Source: Phycisphaerales bacterium
Lineage (GTDB): Bacteria > Planctomycetota > Phycisphaerae > Sedimentisphaerales > Anaerobacaceae
Direction: 5' to 3'
Assembly (NCBI GenBank): GCA_003170415.1
Contig: PMZJ01000026.1
Span: 1 to 64,000 of the forward strand
Length of the DNA: 64,000 nucleotides
Below, piece after piece: positions 25,671 to 34,005 of this stretch. A program made the position numbers and the translations under genes. A model generated the notes under the pieces. That model saw only the letters and a program-made list of their open reading frames with translations. It was not told where the DNA came from and ran no database searches. Numbering within the stretch: position 1 is the stretch's first letter; each line of letters begins with the position of its first letter.

Positions 25671-26801
25671 ATGAATGGCTTTGAGATAAGGTGCCGGGAC
25701 AAAAATAGCGCAGCGAGGCGCGGCATTTTGAAGACGGTGCACGGGGAGGTTGCGACGCCGGCGTTTATGCCGGTGGGGACAGCGGGGACGGTCAAAGGGA
25801 TTACGCCTGCTCAATTGCGGGAAGTTGGTGCGGAAATAATTCTCGCAAACACGTATCATCTTATGCTGCGGCCCGGCGTTGACGTGATAGAAGGTATCGG
25901 CGGGCTGCACAAATTTATGGGCTGGGATGGGCCCATATTGACCGACAGCGGGGGTTATCAGGTATTTTCGCTTAGCTCGCTGACAAAGATTGACGACGAT
26001 GGCGTCGAATTTGCCAGCCACATTGATGGGGCGAAGGCGTATTTAGACGCGGAGGGTGCGACTAAGATTCAGAACCGGCTGGGCTGCGATATCGCGATGT
26101 GTTTTGACCAGTGCCCGGCGTTTGGTTGTGAGCAGGCGGAATTAGAACGGGCCGTCAACAGGACAATCCGCTGGGCGAAACGATGCAAAGATGCGCACAG
26201 TAACTCCAAGCAGATGCTTTTCGGGATAGTGCAGGGCGGGATAGATTTGGTGATGAGGGAGCGTTGCTCGGCGGACTTGATAAAGATGGATTTCGACGGC
26301 TACGCAATGGGCGGGCTTGCCATCGGCGAGGGACATGAAAATATGATAAGGACGGTTCGCCATACCGCGTCGTTTTTGCCTGAAGATAAGCCGAGGTATT
26401 TGATGGGCGTTGGGATGCCCGCGGATATTATCGCGGCGGTGATGGCGGGTGTGGATATGTTCGACTGCGTGCTGCCGACCCGCAATGGGCGAAACGCATA
26501 CGCGTTTACAATGAATGGGCCGCTGAGGATGAGGAATAACGAGCATATAACCGATGCCGGGCCGATTGAGCCGGACTGCGATTGTTACGCCTGCGGGCAA
26601 TTTTCGAGGGCGGCAATCCGTCACTTCTTTAACGCAGGCGAGATGATGGGACCGATTCTGACGACGATTCACAACCTGAGGTTTTATCAGCGGCTGATGA
26701 GCGAGATACGTCGGCGGATCGAAAAGGACGAGATGACGCAGTGGGGTAATGAGCAGCTTGGCAGGATGTCGGCGTGGAACGGCCCGGCGGAGGAAGGGTA
26801 A
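25671..26801 (+). CDS. tgt: Queuine tRNA-ribosyltransferase
   Basis: This enzyme exchanges guanine-34 for preQ1 in tRNAs with GUN anticodons. Catalytic and recognition segments are TDSGGYQVFSL, FGIVQGG and MGVGMPADIIAAVMAGVDMF plus DCVLPTRNGRN. The zinc site is CDCYACGQFSRAAIRHFF. The 376-residue length is typical. It starts on the base following the SpoIID-like stop. Confidence 0.97.
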   Translation: MNGFEIRCRDKNSAARRGILKTVHGEVATPAFMPVGTAGTVKGITPAQLREVGAEIILANTYHLMLRPGVDVIEGIGGLHKFMGWDGPILTDSGGYQVFSLSSLTKIDDDGVEFASHIDGAKAYLDAEGATKIQNRLGCDIAMCFDQCPAFGCEQAELERAVNRTIRWAKRCKDAHSNSKQMLFGIVQGGIDLVMRERCSADLIKMDFDGYAMGGLAIGEGHENMIRTVRHTASFLPEDKPRYLMGVGMPADIIAAVMAGVDMFDCVLPTRNGRNAYAFTMNGPLRMRNNEHITDAGPIEPDCDCYACGQFSRAAIRHFFNAGEMMGPILTTIHNLRFYQRLMSEIRRRIEKDEMTQWGNEQLGRMSAWNGPAEEG

Positions 26802-26907
26802 TCTGGAATTTTTGCTAAATTAAAACTTTGCACAGGCCAAAGCGTATGTTAGGTTTGTACAAAACAGGTAAAGATAACAACGACTATTTTAGAAACATAG
26901 GGGCAAG

Positions 26908-29361
26908 ATGGGCAGCAGTTTGAAAGATTTTATTTATCCGCCGGAGACGTGGCCGGATGAGATATTGGCGCTGGAGCCGCCGAGGAAACGTTCTACATCA
27001 GGCGGGCAGGGTGGCTCTCAGGAAAATAACCAGGTGAACAATAATAAGTTCGAGCTGCCTGACGAGCTTGGGATCCTTGCGATTAGAAACGCGGTTGTTT
27101 TCCCGGGGACGGTTGCTCCGCTGGCGGTTGGCAGGGAGAAGAGCAAGGCGCTGTTGAAGGACGTTGTTCCAAATGAGACGGTGATAGGAATTTTGACGCA
27201 GCGCAAGCCGGATACGGATAAGCCGGACTTCGCGGACCTTTATGAGGTTGGCACGGCGGCGATGGTGCTGAAAGTTATAAAGGCACCGCAGGGCTCGATA
27301 AGCATTTTCGTTCACGGCATAGCCCGGTTCGAGGTGACGGGGGTGGTGGCTACCGAGCCGTATTTGAAGGCAAAGGTTCGGCTGCTGGATACGTCGGCGA
27401 GGATTACCAAGCGGCTGCGTGCGCTGATGGTGAACGTCCGGCAGACGGCGAACAAGGTAATTTCGCTGAGTCCCAACGTGCCGGAAGAAGTGTCGGCATT
27501 GCTCGAGGAGATAGAAGAACCGACGGCGCTGTCGGATTATCTGGCGGCGAATATCAGCTTGAAAACCGAGGAGAGGCAAAAACTCCTGGAGGAGCTTGAC
27601 CCCGCCAGGCGATTAGAGCGGATTTCAGTTGAGCTTGCCAATCAGCTTGACGTTCTTGAGTTGAGCCACAAGATTCAGGGGCGCGTCCGCGACTCTGTGG
27701 AAAAGAGCCAGCGTGAGTATTTTCTGCAGGAGCAGTTGAAGGCGATTCAGACGGAGCTTGGCAAGGAGGACACCAGGGCCGAGGAGTTGAAGCAGCTCAG
27801 CGATAATATCAAGAAGGCGAAGATGCCCGAGCGAGTTGAGGCGGAGGCGATGCGTGAGCTTGACCGGCTGAGCAAGATGATGTCCGCCTCGCCGGAGTAC
27901 AGCGTGATAAGGACATATCTGGATTTTGTGTGCGAATTACCGTGGTCGGTGGGGACAAAAGACCGCATAGATATAAACCAGGCGCAGCGAATTCTCAACC
28001 GCGACCACTATGATCTTAAAAAGGTAAAAAAACGCATCCTGGAATTTTTGGCGGTGCGAAAACTTAATCCCACGGGCAAAAGCCCGATACTTTGCTTTGT
28101 TGGCCCGCCGGGCGTGGGCAAGACCTCGCTGGGTAAATCCATCGCGGCGGCGCTGGGCAGGAAATTTATTCGGATATCGCTTGGTGGCATACGGGATGAG
28201 GCTGACATACGCGGGCACAGGCGAACGTATATTGGCGCCCTGCCTGGCAGAATTCTGCAGGAGCTGCGCAAGGCGAGTTCCAAAAATCCGGTATTTATGC
28301 TGGATGAGCTTGATAAAATCGGCGCGGATTTCAGGGGCGACCCCGCCAGCGCTCTTCTGGAGGTGCTCGACCCGGAGCAGAACGCTAATTTCACGGACCA
28401 TTATCTGGACCAGCCGTTCGATTTATCCACGGTGATGTTTATTGGCACAGCCAACTACACCGAGCCGATTCCGCCCGCGCTTCACGACAGGATGGAAATC
28501 ATCGAGTTGCCCGGCTATACCGAAACGGAGAAGCTGAACATAGCGAAGAAATATCTTGTTCCGCGGCAATTGAAAGAGCACGGGCTGAGTAAAAACCGGC
28601 TCAAAATCAAAAGTGATGCAATCGCCGCGATTATAAAGAGTTATACGCGAGAGGCGGGCGTGCGCAATCTTGAGAGAAATATCGCGGCGGTATGCAGGGC
28701 GGTGGCGACTGAGATTGCGAAAAATAAAAAGAGGAAGGCAACTATCGAGGCGGACAATTTAGCGAAGATACTTGGGCCGATACAATACGAATCGGAACTT
28801 GCGCTGCGTGCAGGGATACCTGGGGTGGCGACCGCGCTTGCGTTTACGCCTGTGGGTGGCGAGATACTATTCATCGAGTCAGCGTCGATGCCGGGCAAGG
28901 GCACATTGCAGCTTACCGGCCAGATAGGCGACGTGATGAAAGAAAGCGCGCAGACGGCGTTTTCAATTGTAAAGTCAAACGCCGGCAAACTCGGTATTGA
29001 GGCGGGCAAGTTCACCAAATTCGATTACCACATTCACGTTCCAGCAGGCGCGGTTCCAAAGGACGGGCCAAGCGCGGGCGTAGCGATGTTCAGTTCGCTT
29101 GTCAGTTTGCTTTTACATAAGCCGGTGAGGCCGGATGTGGCGATGACGGGCGAGATTACGCTGCGAGGCCTTGTGCTGCCGATAGGCGGATTGAAGGAGA
29201 AAATCCTGGCTGCCAAACAAGCCGGTATAAAAACCGTTATTTTGCCGGCTCGCAATAAAAAAGACCTGCCCGAAGTCCCAAAGGAAGCCAAAAAGGGCCT
29301 GAAATTCAAGTTCGTGAAAAACACCAGCGAAGTGCTGAAAATCGCTCTCGGCGGTGATTAG
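26908..29361 (+). CDS. lon: ATP-dependent protease Lon
   Basis: This cytosolic AAA+ protease degrades misfolded and regulatory proteins. An unusual leader of about 50 residues (MGSSLKDFIYPPETWPDEIL and a Gly/Asn-rich linker) precedes the LON substrate-binding domain. Walker A is GPPGVGKTSLGKS near residue 398. The proteolytic dyad is Ser722 in KDGPSAGVAMF and Lys765 in GGLKEKILAAK. Length (817) is normal. I see no CIRCE element in the 106-bp upstream gap. Confidence 0.97.
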   Translation: MGSSLKDFIYPPETWPDEILALEPPRKRSTSGGQGGSQENNQVNNNKFELPDELGILAIRNAVVFPGTVAPLAVGREKSKALLKDVVPNETVIGILTQRKPDTDKPDFADLYEVGTAAMVLKVIKAPQGSISIFVHGIARFEVTGVVATEPYLKAKVRLLDTSARITKRLRALMVNVRQTANKVISLSPNVPEEVSALLEEIEEPTALSDYLAANISLKTEERQKLLEELDPARRLERISVELANQLDVLELSHKIQGRVRDSVEKSQREYFLQEQLKAIQTELGKEDTRAEELKQLSDNIKKAKMPERVEAEAMRELDRLSKMMSASPEYSVIRTYLDFVCELPWSVGTKDRIDINQAQRILNRDHYDLKKVKKRILEFLAVRKLNPTGKSPILCFVGPPGVGKTSLGKSIAAALGRKFIRISLGGIRDEADIRGHRRTYIGALPGRILQELRKASSKNPVFMLDELDKIGADFRGDPASALLEVLDPEQNANFTDHYLDQPFDLSTVMFIGTANYTEPIPPALHDRMEIIELPGYTETEKLNIAKKYLVPRQLKEHGLSKNRLKIKSDAIAAIIKSYTREAGVRNLERNIAAVCRAVATEIAKNKKRKATIEADNLAKILGPIQYESELALRAGIPGVATALAFTPVGGEILFIESASMPGKGTLQLTGQIGDVMKESAQTAFSIVKSNAGKLGIEAGKFTKFDYHIHVPAGAVPKDGPSAGVAMFSSLVSLLLHKPVRPDVAMTGEITLRGLVLPIGGLKEKILAAKQAGIKTVILPARNKKDLPEVPKEAKKGLKFKFVKNTSEVLKIALGGD

Positions 29362-29373
29362 GCCTCGTTGAAG

Positions 29374-29541
29374 CTAACCCCTTTTTTTGTCCGTTGGTTT
29401 CACTGCTGTCTGCTGGGGCGCAGGCGGTTTTTCGCTGTCCGCACGTCTTGTTTCGATTATTGCGGCGATTATCACGCCTATGATGGTGGCCAGCCCTACT
29501 ATTACCAGCAAAACTATTCCCGAGTGACTGCTTATACTCAT
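29374..29541 (-). CDS. Small membrane protein coupled to folP
   Basis: This 55-residue ORF is absent from the track because of its length. It reads MSISSHSGIVLLVIVGLATI, then IGVIIAAIIETRRADSEKPP and a proline/lysine-rich tail. It has one clear membrane helix (about 9-29). Its ATG overlaps the folP stop (ATGA), which suggests translational coupling and is good support for a real gene. The function is unknown. Confidence 0.6.
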   Translation of the reverse strand: MSISSHSGIVLLVIVGLATIIGVIIAAIIETRRADSEKPPAPQQTAVKPTDKKRG

Positions 29542-30398
29542 GTCGCACCTTTACCCTTAATTATTGCGTTTACAATTTTAGCTACTTCCAGCATTTTTGC
29601 AACATCGTGGACGCGGACAATTGATACGCCCGCGGAGGCACAAAGTGCAACGGCAGCGGCGGTGCCGAAGGTCCTGTCGGCCGGGTCTTCTTTGCCGGTT
29701 AATTTACCGATGAACCATTTCCTGCTCGGGCCGACGAGAACGCGGTAGCCGGTCTTTACGAATTTATCAATATTGGCCAAAAGTTGCAGATTATGTTCGA
29801 CGGTTTTGCCGAAGCCGATGCCGGGGTCAATGAGGATTCGCTCTTTAGCTATTCCGAATTTTTCAGCTCGTTTTGCCCTGTCGAGTAAAAATTTAAGAAT
29901 CTCGCTGACAACGTCTTTATATTTCGGCTCGCCCTGCATCGTCCGGGGCGTCCCCTGCATATGCATCAGAATAACAGGGGTTTTCTGTTTGGCGGCTAAT
30001 TGTGCCATTCGTTCGTCAGCTAAAGCAGTGATGTCGTTTATGATATTTGCCCCGGCGTCTAACGCGGCTTTTGCGACCTCATAATTTGTCGTATCGATAC
30101 TTATGCAGGTCTTTGTTTTTTTCGCGAGTTTCGCTATTACGGGTATTGCTCTGCGAACCTGTTCATCGGCGGTAACGGCCTGTGCGCCTGGTCTTGTGGA
30201 TTCGGGGCCGACGTCGATTATAGCCGCTCCATCGGCAGCCATTTTAACGCCCTGTTCGATGGCCTTGTCGCGGTCGAAAAATTGTCCGCCATCGCTGAAT
30301 GAATCAGGCGTAATATTAAGAACGCCCATAAGAAGGCAGCCGCCGGAAAAATCCAGTTTGCCCGTGGGCCATTTGAGTAAGTTAGATTTTACCCGCAT
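29538..30398 (-). CDS. folP: Dihydropteroate synthase
   Basis: This folate-pathway enzyme condenses p-aminobenzoate with 6-hydroxymethyl-dihydropterin pyrophosphate and is the target of sulfonamides. Family motifs are LMGVLNITPDSFSDGG, IIDVGPESTRPGA, NIINDITAL, MHMQGTPRTMQ and ILIDPGIGFGKT. Length (286) is normal. It sits in a tight minus-strand run behind the zinc-ribbon membrane protein gene (4-bp gap). Confidence 0.96.
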   Translation of the reverse strand: MRVKSNLLKWPTGKLDFSGGCLLMGVLNITPDSFSDGGQFFDRDKAIEQGVKMAADGAAIIDVGPESTRPGAQAVTADEQVRRAIPVIAKLAKKTKTCISIDTTNYEVAKAALDAGANIINDITALADERMAQLAAKQKTPVILMHMQGTPRTMQGEPKYKDVVSEILKFLLDRAKRAEKFGIAKERILIDPGIGFGKTVEHNLQLLANIDKFVKTGYRVLVGPSRKWFIGKLTGKEDPADRTFGTAAAVALCASAGVSIVRVHDVAKMLEVAKIVNAIIKGKGAT

Positions 30399-30402
30399 TT
30401 AT

Positions 30403-31257
30403 TTATTTGCTCCCCGCAGGTTGTTCAAATCCTTTTTTGCCTGATAAAATGCTGCTAAATGCCTTGCTGAAGCTCGTAGCATACACTACGCATATCGAGA
30501 GCGTAAAGGGCCAGTGGATATCAAAGCCATAATGGCAAATCCCGAAGACGGCCATTAGCACAACCAATCCAATTATAATTTCCCCCAGAGAGGCATTTTC
30601 TTCGGCAATTGCCTCCTCGTTTTTATCGATAGCGTGGCACTTCAATATAAGCAGGAAACTATTTACGATAGTCCAGACCGGGAACACATATAGCCAGGTT
30701 TTTTTAAGTTCGAAAGCTTCGACGGCAGTGTAAAATGCCACGGCAATACCGGAAATAAAATTTGTAGTGGCAGCGAAAAATACCATTAACTTTTTTTCAT
30801 TTGGCTTGGTTACTTTCTTATCAAAAATATGACGCAAACTGTAAAACAGGCCGGAAGCGAAGGAAACTATGCCGGAAACAAAAGGAATTCCCGAAAGAGG
30901 AGTTAATATAATATAAGCAGTTAAGGCCACTGCCAGAAACAACCCAATACTTTTATACCAGTTTACAATCTGTGGTATATTTACCAGAAATGTAAGAGTA
31001 AACGCCACACCTATAAAAAATACAGATAGCCCATCGAATTTGGGCTCCAACTTTGCGATTAACCGGCTTGTTGATTTTTTCCAGTTCTCCATCGACCATA
31101 TTTTCAGCTTTGTCCTATTTTTCTGCAGGGGATGCCAGTGCGGATTGCTGATAAGTTCTCCGCAGCGGGGACATCTGCCTTTCGGAGCATTGAAGGTTTC
31201 CGGTATTTTAACCTTCAATCCACAGATTGAGCATGCTTTATACTCAGCTTGTTCCAC
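30403..31257 (-). CDS. Zinc-ribbon multi-pass membrane protein, unknown function
   Basis: An N-terminal zinc ribbon (CSICGLKVKIP...GRCPRCGEL) is followed by about six hydrophobic helices (LSVFFIGVAFTLTFLVNIPQ, IGLFLAVALTAYIILTPLSG and others). I recognise no transporter or enzyme family. It is in a probable operon with pdxB upstream (24 bp) and folP downstream (4 bp). Confidence 0.72.
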   Translation of the reverse strand: MEQAEYKACSICGLKVKIPETFNAPKGRCPRCGELISNPHWHPLQKNRTKLKIWSMENWKKSTSRLIAKLEPKFDGLSVFFIGVAFTLTFLVNIPQIVNWYKSIGLFLAVALTAYIILTPLSGIPFVSGIVSFASGLFYSLRHIFDKKVTKPNEKKLMVFFAATTNFISGIAVAFYTAVEAFELKKTWLYVFPVWTIVNSFLLILKCHAIDKNEEAIAEENASLGEIIIGLVVLMAVFGICHYGFDIHWPFTLSICVVYATSFSKAFSSILSGKKGFEQPAGSK

Positions 31258-31281
31258 TCGCGTCCTCTGTTTTTTGCTTTT

Positions 31282-32463
31282 TCACTTTTGCTTTTTAACT
31301 TTGAACCCGATTCCTTTTAATTTATCCTCTGTGTTCTCTGTGCTCTCTTGCCATAAGGCATCCCTTGCGGGAGTGGCTAAAATTATTGTTGTATTTTGAA
31401 ATTCTCTACGAACGGGGTAATTTTTACGGAGGTCGTCGAAGAATTTCCCTCTTTTTTCCAGCTCGACCATAGCGATTTCACGGGTATTAAAGTCGTCGCG
31501 GTTGATTACATAAACCTGCCGGACAATTTCATGAAGAAGCAATTGTTGGTTTGGGCTGATTTTATCAATCGTTATTTGCGGCACCGTCGGCGGCGGGAGA
31601 AAGTCCTCTATTTTATGTTTTGGTTTTAAGCCGAAGTGTTCGCAGGCGGCGTCGTAAATCATAATCATTCCGGCGATTTTGCCGTCGAGAGAATAGCCGG
31701 CGATATGGGGCGTGGAAATATCAACAAGCCGAAGAAGTTCGCAATCGATATTCGGCTCATTTTCCCAGACATCGAGAATGACTGCTCCAAGTTTTTTATT
31801 TTGTATAGCGGCCTTGAGTGCGGCAGTATCGTGAATGGCCCCGCGACAGGTATTTATAAATACGCAGCCGGTTTTCAGGGACGCGAAAAAGTTATCATCC
31901 GCCAAATGGTGTGTTTTATCCTGTCCTTCGCGAGTCAAAGGCGTATGCAGCGTGATAAAATCGCAACCTAAAAGTTCCTGCAGTGGTTTATATTTTGAGT
32001 CGCCGGTTTGGCGAGACAACGGCGGGTCGTTGAGTTTGACAATCATACCGAGTGCCGCGCATCTTTTTGCCACTTTGCTTCCGACGTTGCCGACGCCGAC
32101 GACTCCGATGGATTTGCCTTCAAGGGTTATTTTGTGTTTTTGAGCGACACAGAGCAACGCCGCGACAATATAATCGGCGACGGAGTTGGCGTTTGAGCCG
32201 GGTGCGGAGGCAAAACCGATGCCTCTATTTTTCAGGTAATCGACATCGACGTGTTCGACGCCGATTGTTGCGGTTGCGACGAATTTAACTTTGCTATTTG
32301 CGAGTAATTTTTCATTTACCGGCGTAATGCTGCGAACGAGCAGAATATCCGCGTCGGCTATTTTCTCAGGAGTTATTTTCCTGCCGGATAGCGTTTGAAC
32401 GTCGCCTATTGATGCGAAACACTCTTTAACGAACGGTATATTTTCATCCGCGATTATTTTCAT
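31282..32463 (-). CDS. pdxB: Erythronate-4-phosphate dehydrogenase
   Basis: This NAD-dependent D-2-hydroxyacid dehydrogenase belongs to the DXP-dependent pyridoxal-phosphate pathway. The protein begins KIIADENIPFVKECF, has the nucleotide loop VGVGNVGSKVAKRC, the substrate segment CRGAIHDTAAL, and the catalytic His in DISTPHIAGYSLDGK. The C-terminal PdxB dimerisation region is present. The last ~20 codons (ESTENTEDKLKG) read through a GTGTTCTCTGTGCTC-type dispersed repeat, so the native C-terminus may have been extended. The AmrS gene ends 3 bp upstream. Confidence 0.9.
   Translation of the reverse strand: MKIIADENIPFVKECFASIGDVQTLSGRKITPEKIADADILLVRSITPVNEKLLANSKVKFVATATIGVEHVDVDYLKNRGIGFASAPGSNANSVADYIVAALLCVAQKHKITLEGKSIGVVGVGNVGSKVAKRCAALGMIVKLNDPPLSRQTGDSKYKPLQELLGCDFITLHTPLTREGQDKTHHLADDNFFASLKTGCVFINTCRGAIHDTAALKAAIQNKKLGAVILDVWENEPNIDCELLRLVDISTPHIAGYSLDGKIAGMIMIYDAACEHFGLKPKHKIEDFLPPPTVPQITIDKISPNQQLLLHEIVRQVYVINRDDFNTREIAMVELEKRGKFFDDLRKNYPVRREFQNTTIILATPARDALWQESTENTEDKLKGIGFKVKKQK
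31325..31347. repeat. CACAGAGAACACAGAG-type repeat in the pdxB 3' end
   Basis: CCTCTGTGTTCTCTGTGCTC lies in the pdxB coding end. Related purine-rich strings occur near 1200 and 51910 outside genes. Confidence 0.4.
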
Positions 32464-32466
32464 TTT

Positions 32467-33516
32467 TCATTCCCATCGCCCGGCGATTTGGGCGCCGCAG
32501 TCGGGGCAAGTTGAATTCTTAATTTTGTTCAAGGCGACATTATAGCCGATGCGCTCGATTAGCGTGTGGCCGCACTTGTAACAAAATGTATTTTCCTGTT
32601 TTGAGCCGGGGACGTTGCCGAGATAAACGTGGTGCAGCCCCGCTTGTTTGCCGATTTCATAAGCCCTTTGCAATGACGCCGACGGGGTGGGTTGTGAGTC
32701 GGTATATTTGTATTGCGGATAGAATCGGCTGATGTGCCAGGGGAAGTCGGGGCCGGCTTTTGTAACAAGGAAATCGGCAAGTCGCTTTAATTCTTCTTCG
32801 GAATCGTTTTCGTCGGGTAACAGCAGCGTGGTTGTCTCAAGCCAGATATTTGTATTTTTTGCGATATACTCGATTGTGTCGAGGACTGGCTGCAGTTTTG
32901 CCTTACACAATCGGCGGTAGTAATCCTCGCTGAATGCCTTGAGGTCAACATTGATGGCGTCGAGCCAGTCAGCGGCGAAGTCAATCGCTTCTTTGGTCTG
33001 GTAACCGTTGCTGACGAAGACGTTTTTCAGGCCGTTTTGCTTTGCCAGTTTGCCGCAGTCCGAGGCCAGCTCCATAAAGATGGTTGGTTCCGTATAGGTA
33101 TAGGCGATACTTTTGCAGCCGGATTTAATGGCGGCGTTTACGATTTGTTCCGGGCTTATGGCCTCACCCTCAAATTCGCCTGTTTCGACGATGACCTGGC
33201 TTATCTGCCAGTTCTGGCAAAATTCGCAGCGGAAGTTGCAGCCCATTGTCGCGATTGAAAAACTTTTACTTCCCGGCTGGAAATGAAACAGCGGCTTTTT
33301 TTCTATCGGGTCTGGGTTGGCAGAAACGACCTTGTCGTAATTTAGCGAATACAGGACGCCGGCGATATTCCTGCGGACGGCGCATATACCGGTCTTGCCC
33401 TCAGCAATAAGGCAGCGGTGTGCGCAAAGAAAACACTGCACCTTCTTGCCTTGTGCCTGCTCCCAGAGCACGGCTTGTTTTAGATGTTGCTCCACTGTCA
33501 TCGGCTTCACCTGCAA
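32467..33516 (-). CDS. amrS: AmmeMemoRadiSam-system radical SAM enzyme
   Basis: This radical S-adenosylmethionine protein carries the cluster motif CNFRCEFCQNWQIS (CxxxCxxC). The N-terminal CFLCAHRCLIAEGKTGICAV and a C-terminal zinc-like CYKCGH...CPDCG complete the family architecture (about 350 residues). In other genomes AmrS travels with AmmeMemoRadiSam proteins A and B; neither is nearby. The reaction is not established. It is in a tight run with pdxB. Confidence 0.88.
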   Translation of the reverse strand: MQVKPMTVEQHLKQAVLWEQAQGKKVQCFLCAHRCLIAEGKTGICAVRRNIAGVLYSLNYDKVVSANPDPIEKKPLFHFQPGSKSFSIATMGCNFRCEFCQNWQISQVIVETGEFEGEAISPEQIVNAAIKSGCKSIAYTYTEPTIFMELASDCGKLAKQNGLKNVFVSNGYQTKEAIDFAADWLDAINVDLKAFSEDYYRRLCKAKLQPVLDTIEYIAKNTNIWLETTTLLLPDENDSEEELKRLADFLVTKAGPDFPWHISRFYPQYKYTDSQPTPSASLQRAYEIGKQAGLHHVYLGNVPGSKQENTFCYKCGHTLIERIGYNVALNKIKNSTCPDCGAQIAGRWE

Positions 33517-33595
33517 TAGAATCTTCCGGTTTCGCCGATTAAGTATATAGAATCAGACAGGCCAAATCAAATACCGTTAGTCATCGTGAGGCCGG

Positions 33596-33802
33596 CTACG
33601 CTCTGCCGATGCGTTTCAGATAGACCTTTGACTTTTTAAGTCCCATCCTGGACGCTTTCTTTTTGACGGCGTCGGTCTTGCGTCCCATCTTTTTGGCGAT
33701 TTTGGAAGTGGCGGTTACGGGAAATAACTTTTTGAGCATACTGAGGTCCCGCTTGCTCCACTGTCCTCTCGAAATTCTTTTTGCTTTCTTTTTCTTTGCC
33801 AT
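33596..33802 (-). CDS. Small basic helix-turn-helix-like protein
   Basis: A 68-residue, very lysine-rich protein (MAKKKKAKRISRGQWSKRDL). Its core TATSKIAKKMGRKTDAVKKK resembles the helical, SANT/Myb-like DNA-binding pattern seen in small proteins of planctomycetes. AAGGGGG before the ATG is a good ribosome-binding site. It may be a nucleoid or regulatory protein. It heads the minus-strand run towards folP. Confidence 0.7.
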   Translation of the reverse strand: MAKKKKAKRISRGQWSKRDLSMLKKLFPVTATSKIAKKMGRKTDAVKKKASRMGLKKSKVYLKRIGRA

Positions 33803-34005
33803 TTGTGTCCCCCTTTCAAAAAAGGTTTACGGCAAAACCCATCCCTTATAACAGTGACACCATTAAGGGACAATTTATACTTCTGATTTGACGGTGTCAA
33901 GTATTTTTGGCGATAATCGGAATATAAAATTACAGCACGGCGGCACAAGACAAAGAGCGGCTGGTACTTTACAGGAGGATGGTTTGAGGTATACTTGAGG
34001 CGGTT

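Noticed and set aside
26802-26907. Heat-shock operator (CIRCE) before lon
   Set aside because: No TTAGCACTC/GAGTGCTAA arms are present.
29306-29548. 80-residue minus-strand ORF in the lon-folP junction
   Set aside because: Arginine-rich shadow frame; the overlapping 55-residue frame has a membrane helix and the ATGA coupling with folP.
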